From Phascolarctos cinereus (Eukaryota; Chordata; Mammalia; Diprotodontia; Phascolarctidae): a DNA stretch of 64,000 bases. The notes under the pieces were generated by a model. The model was not told the origin of the DNA. It saw only the letters and a program-made list of their open reading frames with translations, and did no database searches. How positions within the stretch are numbered: the first letter of the stretch is position 1; every line of letters begins with the position of its first letter. Shown piece by piece: positions 24,546 through 34,559 of this stretch. Location of the stretch: positions 1,054,001 to 1,118,000 of the forward strand of contig NW_018344253.1 of NCBI RefSeq assembly GCF_002099425.1, written 5' to 3'. A program made the translations under genes and the position numbers.

Positions 24546-24639
24546 GAATTTCCTTGTGCAGCAGCTCCTTTGGGGCTGTGGAGGTACCCCCTGTATTCCT
24601 TTGGGTCCTTAGCATTCTGTACAAATATCATTTAGCGGC

Positions 24640-24893
24640 TGATCCCAGCACAACCAGTTTCCAGATTGGCTGTGTCCAGAAATGCACATCTCACGCATCT
24701 TGAGTCCATCCATCAGTTCTTTGTCAGGAGACGGGAAGCATGTTTTATTTTTGGTCCTCTGCATTCATTAGAGCTCTTAAGGATTTCAGAATTGTTTATC
24801 TTTACAATGTTGTTCCTATGTAAATTGTTCTCTTGAGTCTGCTTACTTCTTTTTGAATCAGTTCATTTAAGTCTTCCCAGGTTTCTCTAGAGA
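24640..24893 (-). repeat. L1 LINE 3' fragment, reverse, old
   Basis: TTGTTCTCTTGAGTCTGCTT and CAGTTCATTTAAGTCTTCCC followed by AGGTTTCTCT match the reverse of the L1 3' UTR seen more clearly at 16838-17296. Confidence 0.65.
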
Positions 24894-25077
24894 AGTTCAG
24901 TGACTTGTTCAGGGTCACACGAGTAAATGGCAAAGCCTGCATTCAGAGGAAGGTTCTGTGACTTAAAATTCTCTTTATTGCACCCCACTACCTATGTCTG
25001 GCATCCTGGGAAAATACTAACTTTACCAGAAACTGATGCTTCTTTCCATTTTTGTATTTGTAGAATCTGCTGTCATT

Positions 25078-25290
25078 GTCTAGCTAGGTGGCACAGAGGA
25101 ATCAGAAAGACTGGAGTTTATCCAGCCTTGGACATTTACTAGCTGTGTGACCCTGGGCAAGACACGCTTAAACTCTCAGCCTCAGTTTCCTCATCTGTAA
25201 AGTGGGGATAATAGCAATTACCAGAGGGTTGTTGTGGGGATCAGTTGAGATAACATGTAAAGCACTACATAAGTGCTAGTTATTATGTCC
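25078..25290 (+). repeat. CORE-SINE, forward
   Basis: Head GTCTAGCTAGGTGGCACAGA, TGTGTGACCCTGGGCAAGAC, CTCATCTGTAAAGTGGGGAT and the tail TAAAGCACTACATAAGTGCT. Nearly complete. Confidence 0.85.
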
Positions 25291-25609
25291 TAATGTAACA
25301 AAGATTAAGAACAATGTAATGGGATTTCTTTTAAAAAGAGGAAACTGAACCTGGATTCCAGAAGACCTCAGCTTATGTACCTGGAGGCCAAGGAATAGGG
25401 ATACTGCTTGGCATTTTGCTGACCTGTTGCTGTCTGAATAGGCCCAGAACTTGTATTCCAGTTCTAGTTACTCCTTTGGAACAAGTTTCTGTGAATAAAT
25501 TGAGAGCAGGTCACACAAGTAAACCTGCCAGGGCCAAAGGACAACCTCTTTAAATACTAAGCAGACCGCAGTGGTGTCTTCTGAGCTGCCTTGTATCTAC
25601 CTCCTTCGT

Positions 25610-25870
25610 AATAATAGTTAGTAGCTCCCAATTATATAGTGCTTAAAATGTTTGATGTGTATTATCTCCTCTGATCCTCGAAACAGCCCTGGGGAGTAGG
25701 TGCTAGCATTCTTTTACAGATAGAGACTTAGGGTTAGAGAGACTTACCCAGAGTCACAGAGCGAGTAAAAATCTTTTTTTTTTTTTTGGCAAAATAAAAG
25801 CCTTGAAGGTGAGAGTCAAACCTAGGTCTTCTTGTCTCTACACCTCACATTTTATGCCCTATTCCAGCCT
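25610..25870 (-). repeat. CORE-SINE, reverse, with internal T-rich insert
   Basis: TATAGTGCTTAAAATG, TTTTACAGATAGAGACTTAG and CAGAGTCACAGAGCGAGTAA, then an unexplained T-rich stretch at 25769-25800 before the remaining head part. Confidence 0.7.
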
Positions 25871-25904
25871 AACTACTGAAGACTTACTTGCATTCCTCCT
25901 GATG

Positions 25905-26030
25905 CTGCCTTTGTGACCTTGAGCAAATCATTTAACTTCCCAGGGACTCAGTTTCTTCATCTGTAAAATGAGGGAGTTGGACTCAATAGATGATCTTTGA
26001 TGTCCTTTCCAGATCTAGAGTGAGGATCCT
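25905..26030 (+). repeat. CORE-SINE 3' fragment
   Basis: TGTGACCTTGAGCAAATCAT, CTTCATCTGTAAAATGAGGG and a tail of the GTTGGACTCAATAGATGATC type. Confidence 0.75.
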
Positions 26031-26059
26031 CATGAGCTTTATATAGTCATGTAATACGG

Positions 26060-26298
26060 TCAGCTACGTAGCACAGTGGGCAGAGTGGCAGGCCTGGAGT
26101 CACAAAGGCTCATCTTCCTGAGTTTAAATCCCAACTTGTGTGACCCTGGGCAAGTCACTTTGCCCTCTTTGTCTCAGTTTCTTCATCTGTAAAACAAGCT
26201 GGAGAAGGAAATGGGAAAGCACTCCAGTATCTTTACCAAGAAAACCCCAAATGGGATCCCAAAGAGTTGGACATGACTGAAAAATAACAACAACAATG
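26060..26298 (+). repeat. RTE/BovB-tailed SINE, forward
   Basis: Degenerate head (CAGCTACGTAGCACAGTGGG), then GAGAAGGAAATGGGAAAGCA, AAAACCCCAAATGGGATCCC, AAAGAGTTGGACATGACTGA and an AACAACAACAA end. Confidence 0.88.
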
Positions 26299-26729
26299 TG
26301 TAAGGGAATATAGAAGGAGGTGAGGAGGAGGAGTGGGGTGTGAGGAAGTTACTGTTGGTAGGGTAGGGAATAATATCCCCAGTATTATTCAATCTGAACC
26401 CAGGTTGCACAGGAACTGAGCACTGGCTTTCTCTATTCTGAACCAAGAACACTGGGGTCAGCAGTGGTAGTTTGGCTAATACTAAGTAGATAAATGTGAG
26501 TGCCATATTGCAGTATCAGTAGACATGGTACTAGTCTAGGGCAATTCTTTCTTGAAGCCAGCTTCTTTTGTGGGCTATTTCATTTAAGCACCATGATAGG
26601 ATAAGCCATTACCACCCAAAGCAGTTGAGGCCTGGGTTTTTCACGAAGGTGCAAAATAAGGACAATTTAGAAGGGACATTGACAGTTGGGAAGTTTGAAG
26701 AAGGGGAGAGGGAACTGAGATGGTGAGCC

Positions 26730-27030
26730 TGATCCACACCTCCTCCCCATCTCCATTTCTTGGTTTCTCTGGCTTTCTTCAAGTTCTAGCTAAAATCCTC
26801 CTGATATCTGCCTTAATTCTAGTGCTTCCTCTCTGTAGGTTATCTCCAGTTTCTCCTGTCTGTATGTTGTTCGTTCATTGTTGTTTGCAGTTTTTTGTCT
26901 CTTGCCTCCCCCCCTTAGATCTTGAGCACCTTGAGACCAGGTATTGGCTTTTTGCCTTTCTTTCTATCCCCAGTGCTTAGCATAGTGCCTGACACATAGT
27001 AGGCACTTAATAAATGCTAATTGATTGACT
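26730..27030 (+). repeat. L2 LINE 3' UTR
   Basis: Ends TATCCCCAGTGCTTAGCATA, GTGCCTGACACATAGTAGGC, ACTTAATAAATGCTAATTGA TTGACT, the L2 terminus. The left part is diverged. Confidence 0.75.
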
Positions 27031-27559
27031 GCACAAAAAGTTTTTAATTATAGTTTTTAAATTGCTAACCAGAATGCATGGCTTCCCCTCTTTCCTCAGT
27101 TATATTTGATATCCACTCCAGGAATGAAAATTAATTTTAATATTAATATATGTAAACTGATTCAAAAGGTAAATCTGCAGCAAGAGAAAAGCCAGCCCTA
27201 CACATGATGTGTTTGAACACTTAGGATGAATGACTTAATTGTTCATTGTTTGGGATTTTCTGTACTCTGCTTGCCTCCGTTGACAAGGACAACTGAAAGG
27301 TGACTAACTTAAGATTTAGAGTTGGAAGGATCTGTGGCTTTTAATTCAACAATCTTTAAATGCCTAGTACATGCAAGGCCTTCGGAGTCCTAAAGGAAGG
27401 CTTTGGTTAGATCTGTGGAGGGTCTATCAAGACAAGATGTGAATGAATTGCAGTCTTCACTAATGGAGGATGTGAGACAATCCAGGATCTGTGAAAGAAT
27501 AGTATCTGCAAGTTATTGTGTGAAGTGTTCAGAATAGAAAGATAAAATACTGATATAAA

Positions 27560-28005
27560 TTCATTTATATTCTACTGGGAATGGGGATCTAAGGATCAGC
27601 CAGAGGATCTTGGGAAGAGAAGATTTACAGGGAACATAATTGCTGTCTGCAAATATTTGAAGGCTTGTCGTGTAGAAGAAGAATTAATTAACTTGGTCTG
27701 CTTGGCCCTGGAGGGTAGAGCTAGCACCAGTGGGTGGGTAGTTAAGGCAAAGTTTTGGTGCAACATGAAGAAAAGCTTCCTAACCATTAAAGCTGGCTGC
27801 AAGATGGCCCCTTGCTAAAGCTGGCCCCAAAATGAAATGGACTGTCTGGGGTGATGAGAAACTTGTTGATACTGGAGCTGTTTGAGTAGACCCACTTGTC
27901 TGAATGGTTCTTGTAGCAGGAATTCATCATTTGTGTAGCAATTTAGCTAGATGATCTCCAAGTCTCTTTCTAGTCCTAAGTTAATGATTCTATGGTTCTT
28001 TGTAG
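27560..28005 (+). repeat. L3/CR1 LINE 3' end
   Basis: ATTGCTGTCTGCAAATATTT, GAAGGCTTGTCGTGTAGAAG, TTGGTCTGCTTGGCCCTGGA, GAAGAAAAGCTTCCTAACCA and a final GATGATCTCCAAGTCTCTTT...ATGATTCTATGG are the L3/CR1 3' UTR pattern. Confidence 0.75.
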
Positions 28006-28373
28006 TTTGTGAGCTTTCCCGCTTCGGGGGCCAGAGTGTTCATATGTGTTAACTCAGAGATGACTTCCTGGTTTGCAGCTGTAATCATCGTTTTCTGGAG
28101 CAATCCACTTCTACTGTCACTGACATTCTAACCCTTGCAGATTTCCCTCTTATATCAAGGTGCTTGGTACTCTCTGAGAGTATTGCTGGCCCTCCAAATT
28201 TCACTTTCAGCCTTTCTCTATTAGTATGTCACTGGATAGTGTACTTTCTAGGTAAGCACATTTTGTAATGCCCATTTGATCTTTCTCTGCCTGCACTGGC
28301 CTTCTGGAAGCTTTCAGATTACCTTCATTTATACTATGTATATCTTATTGGGACCTGGTACCTAGTTATTTGG

Positions 28374-28612
28374 GCAGCTGGGTGGCACAGTGGAAAGAGC
28401 ACCTTGCTTGGAGTCAGGAAGACTTGAGTTCAAATACAGCCTCAGACATATACTAGCTGTGTGACCCTGGGCAAATCACTTAAACCTGTTTGCCTCAGTT
28501 TCCTCATCTGTCAAATAAGCTAGAGAAGGAAATGGCTCCAGTATCTTTGCCAAGAAAAACCCAAATGGGGTCTGGAAGAGTCTGACAGGACTGAGCAACA
28601 AAAACAAAAATA
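28374..28612 (+). repeat. RTE/BovB-tailed SINE, forward, well preserved
   Basis: GGGCAGCTGGGTGGCACAGT head, GAGTTCAAATACAGCCTCAG, TTTGCCTCAGTTTCCTCATC, AAAAACCCAAATGGGGTCTG, GACAGGACTGAGCAACAAAA. One of the best copies in the window. Confidence 0.92.
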
Positions 28613-28619
28613 GTGATAT

Positions 28620-28745
28620 ACATATTTGTTCCCCAATAGAAAATAAGCTCCTTGAGGGCAGAGACTGTTTTTTGCCTTTCTTTGTATCCTCATTGCTTAG
28701 CAGACTGCCTGGCACAAAGTAAACACTTAATAAAGTCTTGTTGTT
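28620..28745 (+). repeat. L2 LINE 3' UTR end
   Basis: AATAAGCTCCTTGAGGGCAG, AGACTGTTTTTTGCCTTTCT, TGGCACAAAGTAAACACTTA, ATAAAGTCTTGTTG. Confidence 0.8.
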
Positions 28746-28886
28746 TTCTCACTTTGAAAATCTTTGGTTGCTCATAAAACGCCATGATACATATCATGCA
28801 TGGTCAGCTGTGGTCAACTATGGTCAACTGTGGTCAAAAATCATAGAAACTCAGATTTGGAAGAGGCCTCAGAAGTCATGGAATTT

Positions 28887-29033
28887 GGGGCAGCTAGGTG
28901 GCGCAGTGGATAGAGCACTGGCCCTGGATTCAGGAGGACCTGAGTTCAAATGTGGCCTCAAACACATAACACTTAAGTAGCTGTGTGACCTTGGGCAAGT
29001 CACTTCACCCCATTGCCTAGCCAAAAAAAAAAA
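28887..29033 (+). repeat. Short poly-A SINE nested in L3/CR1
   Basis: GGGGCAGCTAGGTGGCGCAG head through a GCCTAGCCAAAAAAAA tail. The 14-bp duplication AAGTCATGGAATTT lies at 28873-28886 and 29034-29047. Nearly identical to the copy at 1435-1585. Confidence 0.95.
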
Positions 29034-29184
29034 AAGTCATGGAATTTAACCCTTATCTGAGCAGGAATCCTCTTTCTAACATCCCCAGTAAGTAATAATC
29101 CATCCTCTGCTTCTGGGGTTCTTAGCTGCTTAGCACAGTGCCTGGTACACAAATAAGTGCTTAATAAATGCTTATTGATTTATT

Positions 29185-29402
29185 CGCCGTTTTTGTGTCA
29201 TGGGCCCTTTGGCACTCTGATGAAGCCCATGGACCCTTTCTCAGAATGGTATTGATTTTTTTAAATTCATAATGGAAGGAAATGCCAAATTTCAGTTAAA
29301 ATTTCATGAAAATAAAGATTTCTTTTTTTCCCATTCAAGTTGACAGACCTAAAATCTCTCCACAGATCACTTGAGAGTCCATGGACCCCAGGTTAAGAAC
29401 TT
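29185..29402 (+). mobile_element. Non-autonomous DNA transposon, probably hAT-like (copy 2)
   Basis: GGGCCCTTTGGCACTCTGAT, GACCCTTTCTCAGAATGGTA, TTTCAGTTAAAATTTCATGA, and end CATGGACCCCAGGTTAAGAA. Same order as copy 1. Confidence 0.65.
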
Positions 29403-29814
29403 GAATATATCCTTTGCTAGGGAGAGCACCACCCCCTAGACAGCCTGTTCTGTTAAAATATTCTTCCCTTTACTGAACAGAATGGTCTCTGTAGCTTCCA
29501 CCCCTTTCTTTCTACTTCTGCATTCTAATCTCTGTTCCACACAGAAACCCTCCAGATATTTGAAGACAACTACTCCGTGACCTCCTAAGTTTTCCCTCTT
29601 CTCTGAGCTCAACTCCAGCACTTTCTTCTTTGGGCTTCTAAAAACCAATTCAGCTCTTTTCTTGGTGACTTTTTGGTATCAGGCCCTGTTAAGCACCATT
29701 GGAATGGACAGCCCATTCCACCTTAAACAGTTCTGCTAGGTAGGGAGCATTTCAGAAAGATGTTGAGCTCAAATGGACTTCTGAGTGGTCCCAGTTCTTT
29801 CTTCTGGGATCATA

Positions 29815-29965
29815 CAGTCATAGGATCATCGACCTAGAACTATAAAGAACCTTACAGGTCATTCCCAACCCCTTCATTTGATAGATGAGGCAGCTGGTGT
29901 TGAGAGAACTGAAGTGACTTACCCAAGTTCACATGGCTCCTGAGGGGGCAGAAATCCAATTACAA
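29815..29965 (-). repeat. MIR-type SINE fragment, reverse
   Basis: ACCTTACAGGTCATTCCCAA, TGATAGATGAGGCAGCTG, AAGTGACTTACCCAAGTTCA. Confidence 0.65.
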
Positions 29966-30249
29966 GTCAAATACTTTTCCCCACGTTGTCAAATCTCTCT
30001 TCCATGTGGTAGTGACAGTCCCTCAGAGATTGAGGGCTGCTCACCTGTCATCCTGTGCCCTTTTTCCTGGCTGGTTACTTTAGTGAATCTTCAAATTATG
30101 TGGTTTCTAGTTACTTCAATAGGCAGGGTTCCTGCCCTCTAAGGGAGCCTGTAATCTAATTCATAAGATAAGATATAAACTCAGGGAAAAGTTACATAAT
30201 GACAAAAGATTTAAGTTACAGCTCGAGATAGTGATAGAAGAGATGATAA

Positions 30250-31165
30250 TGATACCTTATATCTGTATTTCTTTGAAGTTTACAAAGCACTTTCACATTA
30301 GCTCATTTGGCAGTAGACAGAGAGCTACATAATTTTCAAATTCACTCAATATCTTAGGTATCATCTCGAACATGTTTTTTCCAAGAGCAAACCTATTAAC
30401 GTGCAAGAAGATCCTCGTTACTCTCTCAAAGATTTAGTGATGCCTGTTGAGTTCTTTCCCAGAGCTCAGAAAGCTTAGAGTCTTAACACCAGCTTTCTGG
30501 CTCTCTCCAGTTGGGTCCTTGAGCATCACTGCATAAAACTGTAGCATTAGAAAACTCAAGCAGTAGTGGTCTTCTGCTTCCCACTTTGCCAGAGCGTCCT
30601 TCTACATTCACCAGTTCTGTTTTCTGCTTCCTAGAAAGAGAAGACAGGGAGTGGGACCTAAAGGGTGCCACCACCTACAGGGCCTACCTATGTAGGACTG
30701 AAGGGAGTAGCTTTTCAGGGGATGGTGGAGGGGTGATGGAGGCTAGGATTGACCAGACTTTGGAAGAAAGCTGTGTATTTCAAGGAAGCGTGCATAACAG
30801 TCAGGCGGTGGAATGTGAAACTCTTGAAGATTGAAGACATCTGCGTGGGGCTTCCTGACAGCATCTCCACAGCTGGCTTGGATCATGGAATCCCAGCTGC
30901 GTATACCAACATGAACCATAAGTTAAGTGATTCTTTCTGAGACCCTGCACTTGTGGGTACTGAATGTTGAGGTCCTTAGGGCTCCTTGGAGGAGAACCAC
31001 CCAGAAGGGAAAGATTTGATTTGGAGCAAAAATGAGTAATGTGCTTTGAGCATTTTGCCAACTCCAGATGATTCCTATGCCAAAGGGATGCTTATAACAG
31101 CCTTCATTTTGACATGTAGACAATGGGCATATAGGTCCCCCGCTTCAGGATTTAGTAATGAGAAC
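30250..31165. other. Intron 1 block G, mostly unassigned
   Basis: Starts with a short reverse SINE end (GAAGTTTACAAAGCACTTTC at about 30277). The remainder shows no element I recognise. Confidence 0.45.
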
Positions 31166-31169
31166 TCAA

Positions 31170-31600
31170 GGGTTATAAAGGCAGGCATCATCATCATCAT
31201 AATCAGAATATCCTATGCTTGTATAACTTTTATTTTTTTTTTTGGAGGCAATCAGGGTTGAGTGACTCGTCCAGAGTCACACAGCTAGGAAGTATCTGAG
31301 GCTGGATTTGAACTCAGGTCCTTCTGATTCCAGGGCTGGGTGCTCTGTCTACGGCACCACCTTGTTGCCCCATTTGTATAACTATTAATTTGTCAGTATG
31401 CTTTCCTATATATTATTACATCTCATTCTCTCAGCAGCCCCGCGTGGTGGGTAGAAAAATGTACCATTATCTCCATTTTACAAGTAAACAAACAGAGGCC
31501 TAAAGAATTGAATGATCTGCCCAGGGTTGTAGTGGCAGAACTGGATCAATAACCTGGGCCTTTTGACTCTTAATCCAGTTTTCTTTCTGCTGTTTAGTTA
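31170..31600 (-). repeat. Reverse CORE-SINE split by a younger SINE
   Basis: An ATC-rich end at 31187-31203, and a body at 31384-31600 (CTCCATTTTACAAGTAAACA, GATCTGCCCAGGGTTGTAGT). The short SINE at about 31229-31373, also reverse (TTGAGTGACTCGTCCAGAGT), interrupts it, with TTGTATAACT on both sides (31219-31228 and 31374-31383). Confidence 0.8.
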
Positions 31601-31609
31601 GGAACTGGT

Positions 31610-32420
31610 ACTCAAATTAGTCATGGAAGATTAATTGTCAGACAGTTACAACAGAACAAATCCTTTTATTAAGGATTCTGTGAAGTTTGGATTCACTCAC
31701 TTGAGGACCTACAGGGCCCCATGTGGCCTTGAGGCTGCAGGTTTCCCACCCCTGTTTAACCTTCTAGTTACTACAGAAGCCCTCATTAGATGTGGCAAAT
31801 ATAAAATAACCAGGGGTGCTTTCTGCAGGGGATGGGTGGATCAGGGGAGGGGGTGGCACGTGTCAAAAATGCAGGCCTGGGCTCTTGAGCTTTTCTCATC
31901 ACTTTAAGGCTTCTGTCTTATCTCAGAGATTCTTAAGTAGCCAACTGCTGGGGTTTTTTTGAAGAGTATGAAGAAAAATGATGGCCTCTGGCCTCAGGGA
32001 GCTTTTAGTTCCCAAGATTACCTAGGAAAGGGGCTAAAGGTGCCAGTCTTTCTTTGACTTTTGCTTTGACTGCTGGGAATAGCTGTTAGTGTTGGAACTG
32101 CTGGCTCAGGAATGTGCTCTGGCTCAGAGCTAGAAAAGTTTGGTGGAGAAGTGTCCTGTTATCTTATTCCTGTCCCAATGGCTAGATCTGTTTTTAGATG
32201 TCAGGAAGTCTGACAGTAATGGTGCAATTATCTTGGTGAATAATGGATGAGCCCAGAGAAGATATTGCTCTTATTCTAGTGATTATTTACCACATGCCTC
32301 TAATTTTGGGCCTTTCCAGTATGAACAGCTTGAGCCTGATGTGTGTATATATAGCTTTCTCCTCCCCCTACTCTTTCCCATCAAAACCCAGAGGCTGTCT
32401 ATGATCTTTTTCCATTTCTA
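31610..32420. other. Intron 1 block H, unassigned
   Basis: About 800 bp with no recognised repeat or gene. Confidence 0.4.
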
Positions 32421-32424
32421 TTAG

Positions 32425-32635
32425 CTCCAATTTCCATAGTATTTTATAGTTTACAGGACCCTGTGAGGTGGGTAGTGCCAAACATTATCTCCATTTTGAA
32501 GACGGGGAAACTGAGGCTCAGGAAAGTGGGGTGACCTACCCATGGTCACCTATCCCTGCAGTAAATGTTGAAGCTAGGAATAGGACTTGTGTCTTTTGAC
32601 TCTCAAATGTGGTGTCCTTTCCACTGCTCCAGTGG
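32425..32635 (-). repeat. MIR-type SINE, reverse
   Basis: TATTTTATAGTTTACAGGAC, CATTTTGAAGACGGGGAAAC, TGAGGCTCAGGAAAGTGGGG. Confidence 0.75.
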
Positions 32636-32669
32636 ACAACAAAACTTGGAGCGAGGTGCTGGCTAAGTT

Positions 32670-32922
32670 GGGCAACTAGGTAGTACAGTGGATAGAGTGC
32701 CAAGTCTGGAGTCAGGAAGACCTAAATTCAAATCTGGCCTCAGATACTTAACTAGCTTTGTGACTCTGGGTAAGTCACTTAACCTCTGTTTGCCTCAGTT
32801 TCCTCAACCTGTAAAATGAGCTGAGGAAGGAAATGGCAAACCACTCCAGTATCTTTGCCAAGAAAACCTCAAATGGGGTCACGAAAAGTCAGACAAGACT
32901 GAAAGACTGAACAACAACAAAG
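32670..32922 (+). repeat. RTE/BovB-tailed SINE, forward
   Basis: GGGCAACTAGGTAGTACAGT head, CTCAGATACTTAACTAGCTT, GGAAATGGCAAACCACTCCA, GTCAGACAAGACTGAAAGAC and TGAACAACAACAA end. Confidence 0.92.
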
Positions 32923-33149
32923 CTGGTTAAGTCTGATTTCTTGAAAGGGGTTGGGAAAGCCTCTCACCTCACAACTGGTGGCACTGAGGCAAGAGGGCAG
33001 CATGTTTTTCCTGGCCAGAGACAGCTGATACTGAGAGTGGTTACTACTGTGCTCTTCCTCTGACCCAGAATGGGTGTTCTTGGTTTCCTGAAGTCAGGTT
33101 TGTTAGGAGTTAACCCTGGAGACTTGGGCAGCTGGTTCCAGAATTTTTT

Positions 33150-33430
33150 TTTTATATTGTATGGGTTAAAATCCCAACTATCATGTGTCCTAACCTACAG
33201 GACCTTGGGAAATGACTAATCTTTTCTGGGCTGCAGTCTGTGCCTATAAAATGAGGGAGCTAAACCGAGTGAGCCCTAAAACCCAAAGTTCGTTGAACCT
33301 CTTTTTCTCTTTACCTACGTAACAGGTAAGAAAGACAGCTGATACTGTAGAAAGGGCCCTAGCTGTGTGGCCTTGGGTAAGTCACTTCACTTCTTTAGAC
33401 CTCAGTTTCCTTATTTGTCAAAGAAGGGGC
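33150..33430 (+). repeat. Two decayed CORE-SINE fragments, forward
   Basis: Around 33150-33285 (GGACCTTGGGAAATGACTAA) and 33330-33430 (GTGTGGCCTTGGGTAAGTCA, CTCAGTTTCCTTATTTGTCA). Confidence 0.6.
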
Positions 33431-33554
33431 TCAGAGCTCCTTGTCAGAGCCCAGAGCTGGTTGTTAATTCAGTGGGCAATTCATGGAATCATAGCAGAAA
33501 ACTCTTTAGACTATCTAGTCTAACTCGTAAATGAGCAGAAATACTCTCTACATC

Positions 33555-33810
33555 ACAGGTTCTTAACCTGTGGTATGGGGTCTGTGAACTTGGATGGGAA
33601 GAAAAATGACATATTTATTTTCACTAACCTCTAACCGAAGTTTTGCATTTCCTTCAGTTTAGTCAATCAATAAATATTTATTAAGTGCATGTTATGTGAC
33701 AGGCACTGTGCTAAGTGCTTTAATGTTTAAAAACATGATTCTGAGAAGGGTCTGTGGGCTTCACCAGACTGCCAGTGGGGTCCATGACACAAAAAAGGTT
33801 AACAATCCCT
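33555..33810 (-). mobile_element. Non-autonomous DNA transposon, probably hAT-like (copy 3), with nested L2 end
   Basis: GGTTCTTAACCTGTGGTATG at the left and CAAAAAAGGTTAACAATCCC at the right form imperfect inverted ends. A L2-like terminus (AATCAATAAATATTTATTAA ... CAGGCACTGTGCTAAGTGCT) sits inside at about 33662-33720. Confidence 0.65.
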
Positions 33811-34345
33811 ACAGCAAATGATTTCTAAGGGCCTTTCTAGCACAGTGGTCTGTGATTATTTGATCTGGGAACACAGCTCTGCCCTCCTCCCTTTCCCTGT
33901 CCTCCTAGCTTTGTACAACTTACTGAAGCTTAGAGCTTCAGCCGTGGATCACGGTGGTGACTTGCCAGAAGGGATAGAGGGCAAGTAGCCAGGAAGGGAG
34001 AAGCTCAGTCTTTAGAAAGTAACAGTGATTTTGAGGCCCGAATAGGTGGCCATTGCCTGAGCTCCTTAGGGTCCAGTTGGTTGTCACCAGAATGCAGCAG
34101 GGCTTGATGACCCTTGTCAGGGTTGTTATAGAAGTCCTGTTCAGGTGGGAGCTTGATGGCTTCCAAGACCCCTTTCAGTTCTGAGATTCCAGGATCACAG
34201 AGACCTTCTAGCTGGCGCTGGAAGAGACCTTTCATGTCGGCTTGTCCAGTGCGGCCTCTCTCGAATTTGGTTTGGTGCAGTTAGCTGTGACCCTCAGGCA
34301 GGGCTCCTGAGAGAGAGGTCATCGGTGGTTTGGGGAGAAGGTAGG
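33811..34345. other. Intron 1 block I, unassigned
   Basis: No recognised repeat or gene. Confidence 0.4.
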
Positions 34346-34349
34346 AGAA

Positions 34350-34550
34350 CTCAGATACTCTCCGACACTCAGAGAGATAAAGTAATTTCCCCAGGTCACA
34401 CAGCTAGGAAGTCAGGACTAGGCTCATGTCTGGGGTCCAGATCATAGATTTAGAACTAGAAGCAACCTTAGAGATCTTTTAGTTCAGCCCCCTCACATTA
34501 TAGATGAGGATTTGCCCAGAGTCGCACAGGTAGCAGAGCTAGAAACCATG
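34350..34550 (-). repeat. Two reverse MIR-type fragments
   Basis: One at about 34370-34435 (CCAGGTCACACAGCTAGGAA), one at 34440-34550 (AGAGATCTTTTAGTTCAGCC, ATTATAGATGAGGATTTGCC). Confidence 0.65.
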
Positions 34551-34559
34551 CCCTCATCT

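Larger units (their letters stand above)
28843..29660 (-). repeat. L3/CR1 LINE 3' end, reverse, with three nested elements
   Basis: Pieces at 28843-28886, 29048-29115 and 29403-29660 read as a reverse L3/CR1 end (TTATCTGAGCAGGAATCCTC, CAGATATTTGAAGACAACTA). Between them sit a SINE (28887-29033), an L2 terminus (about 29118-29188) and a hAT-like element (about 29185-29402). Confidence 0.75.
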
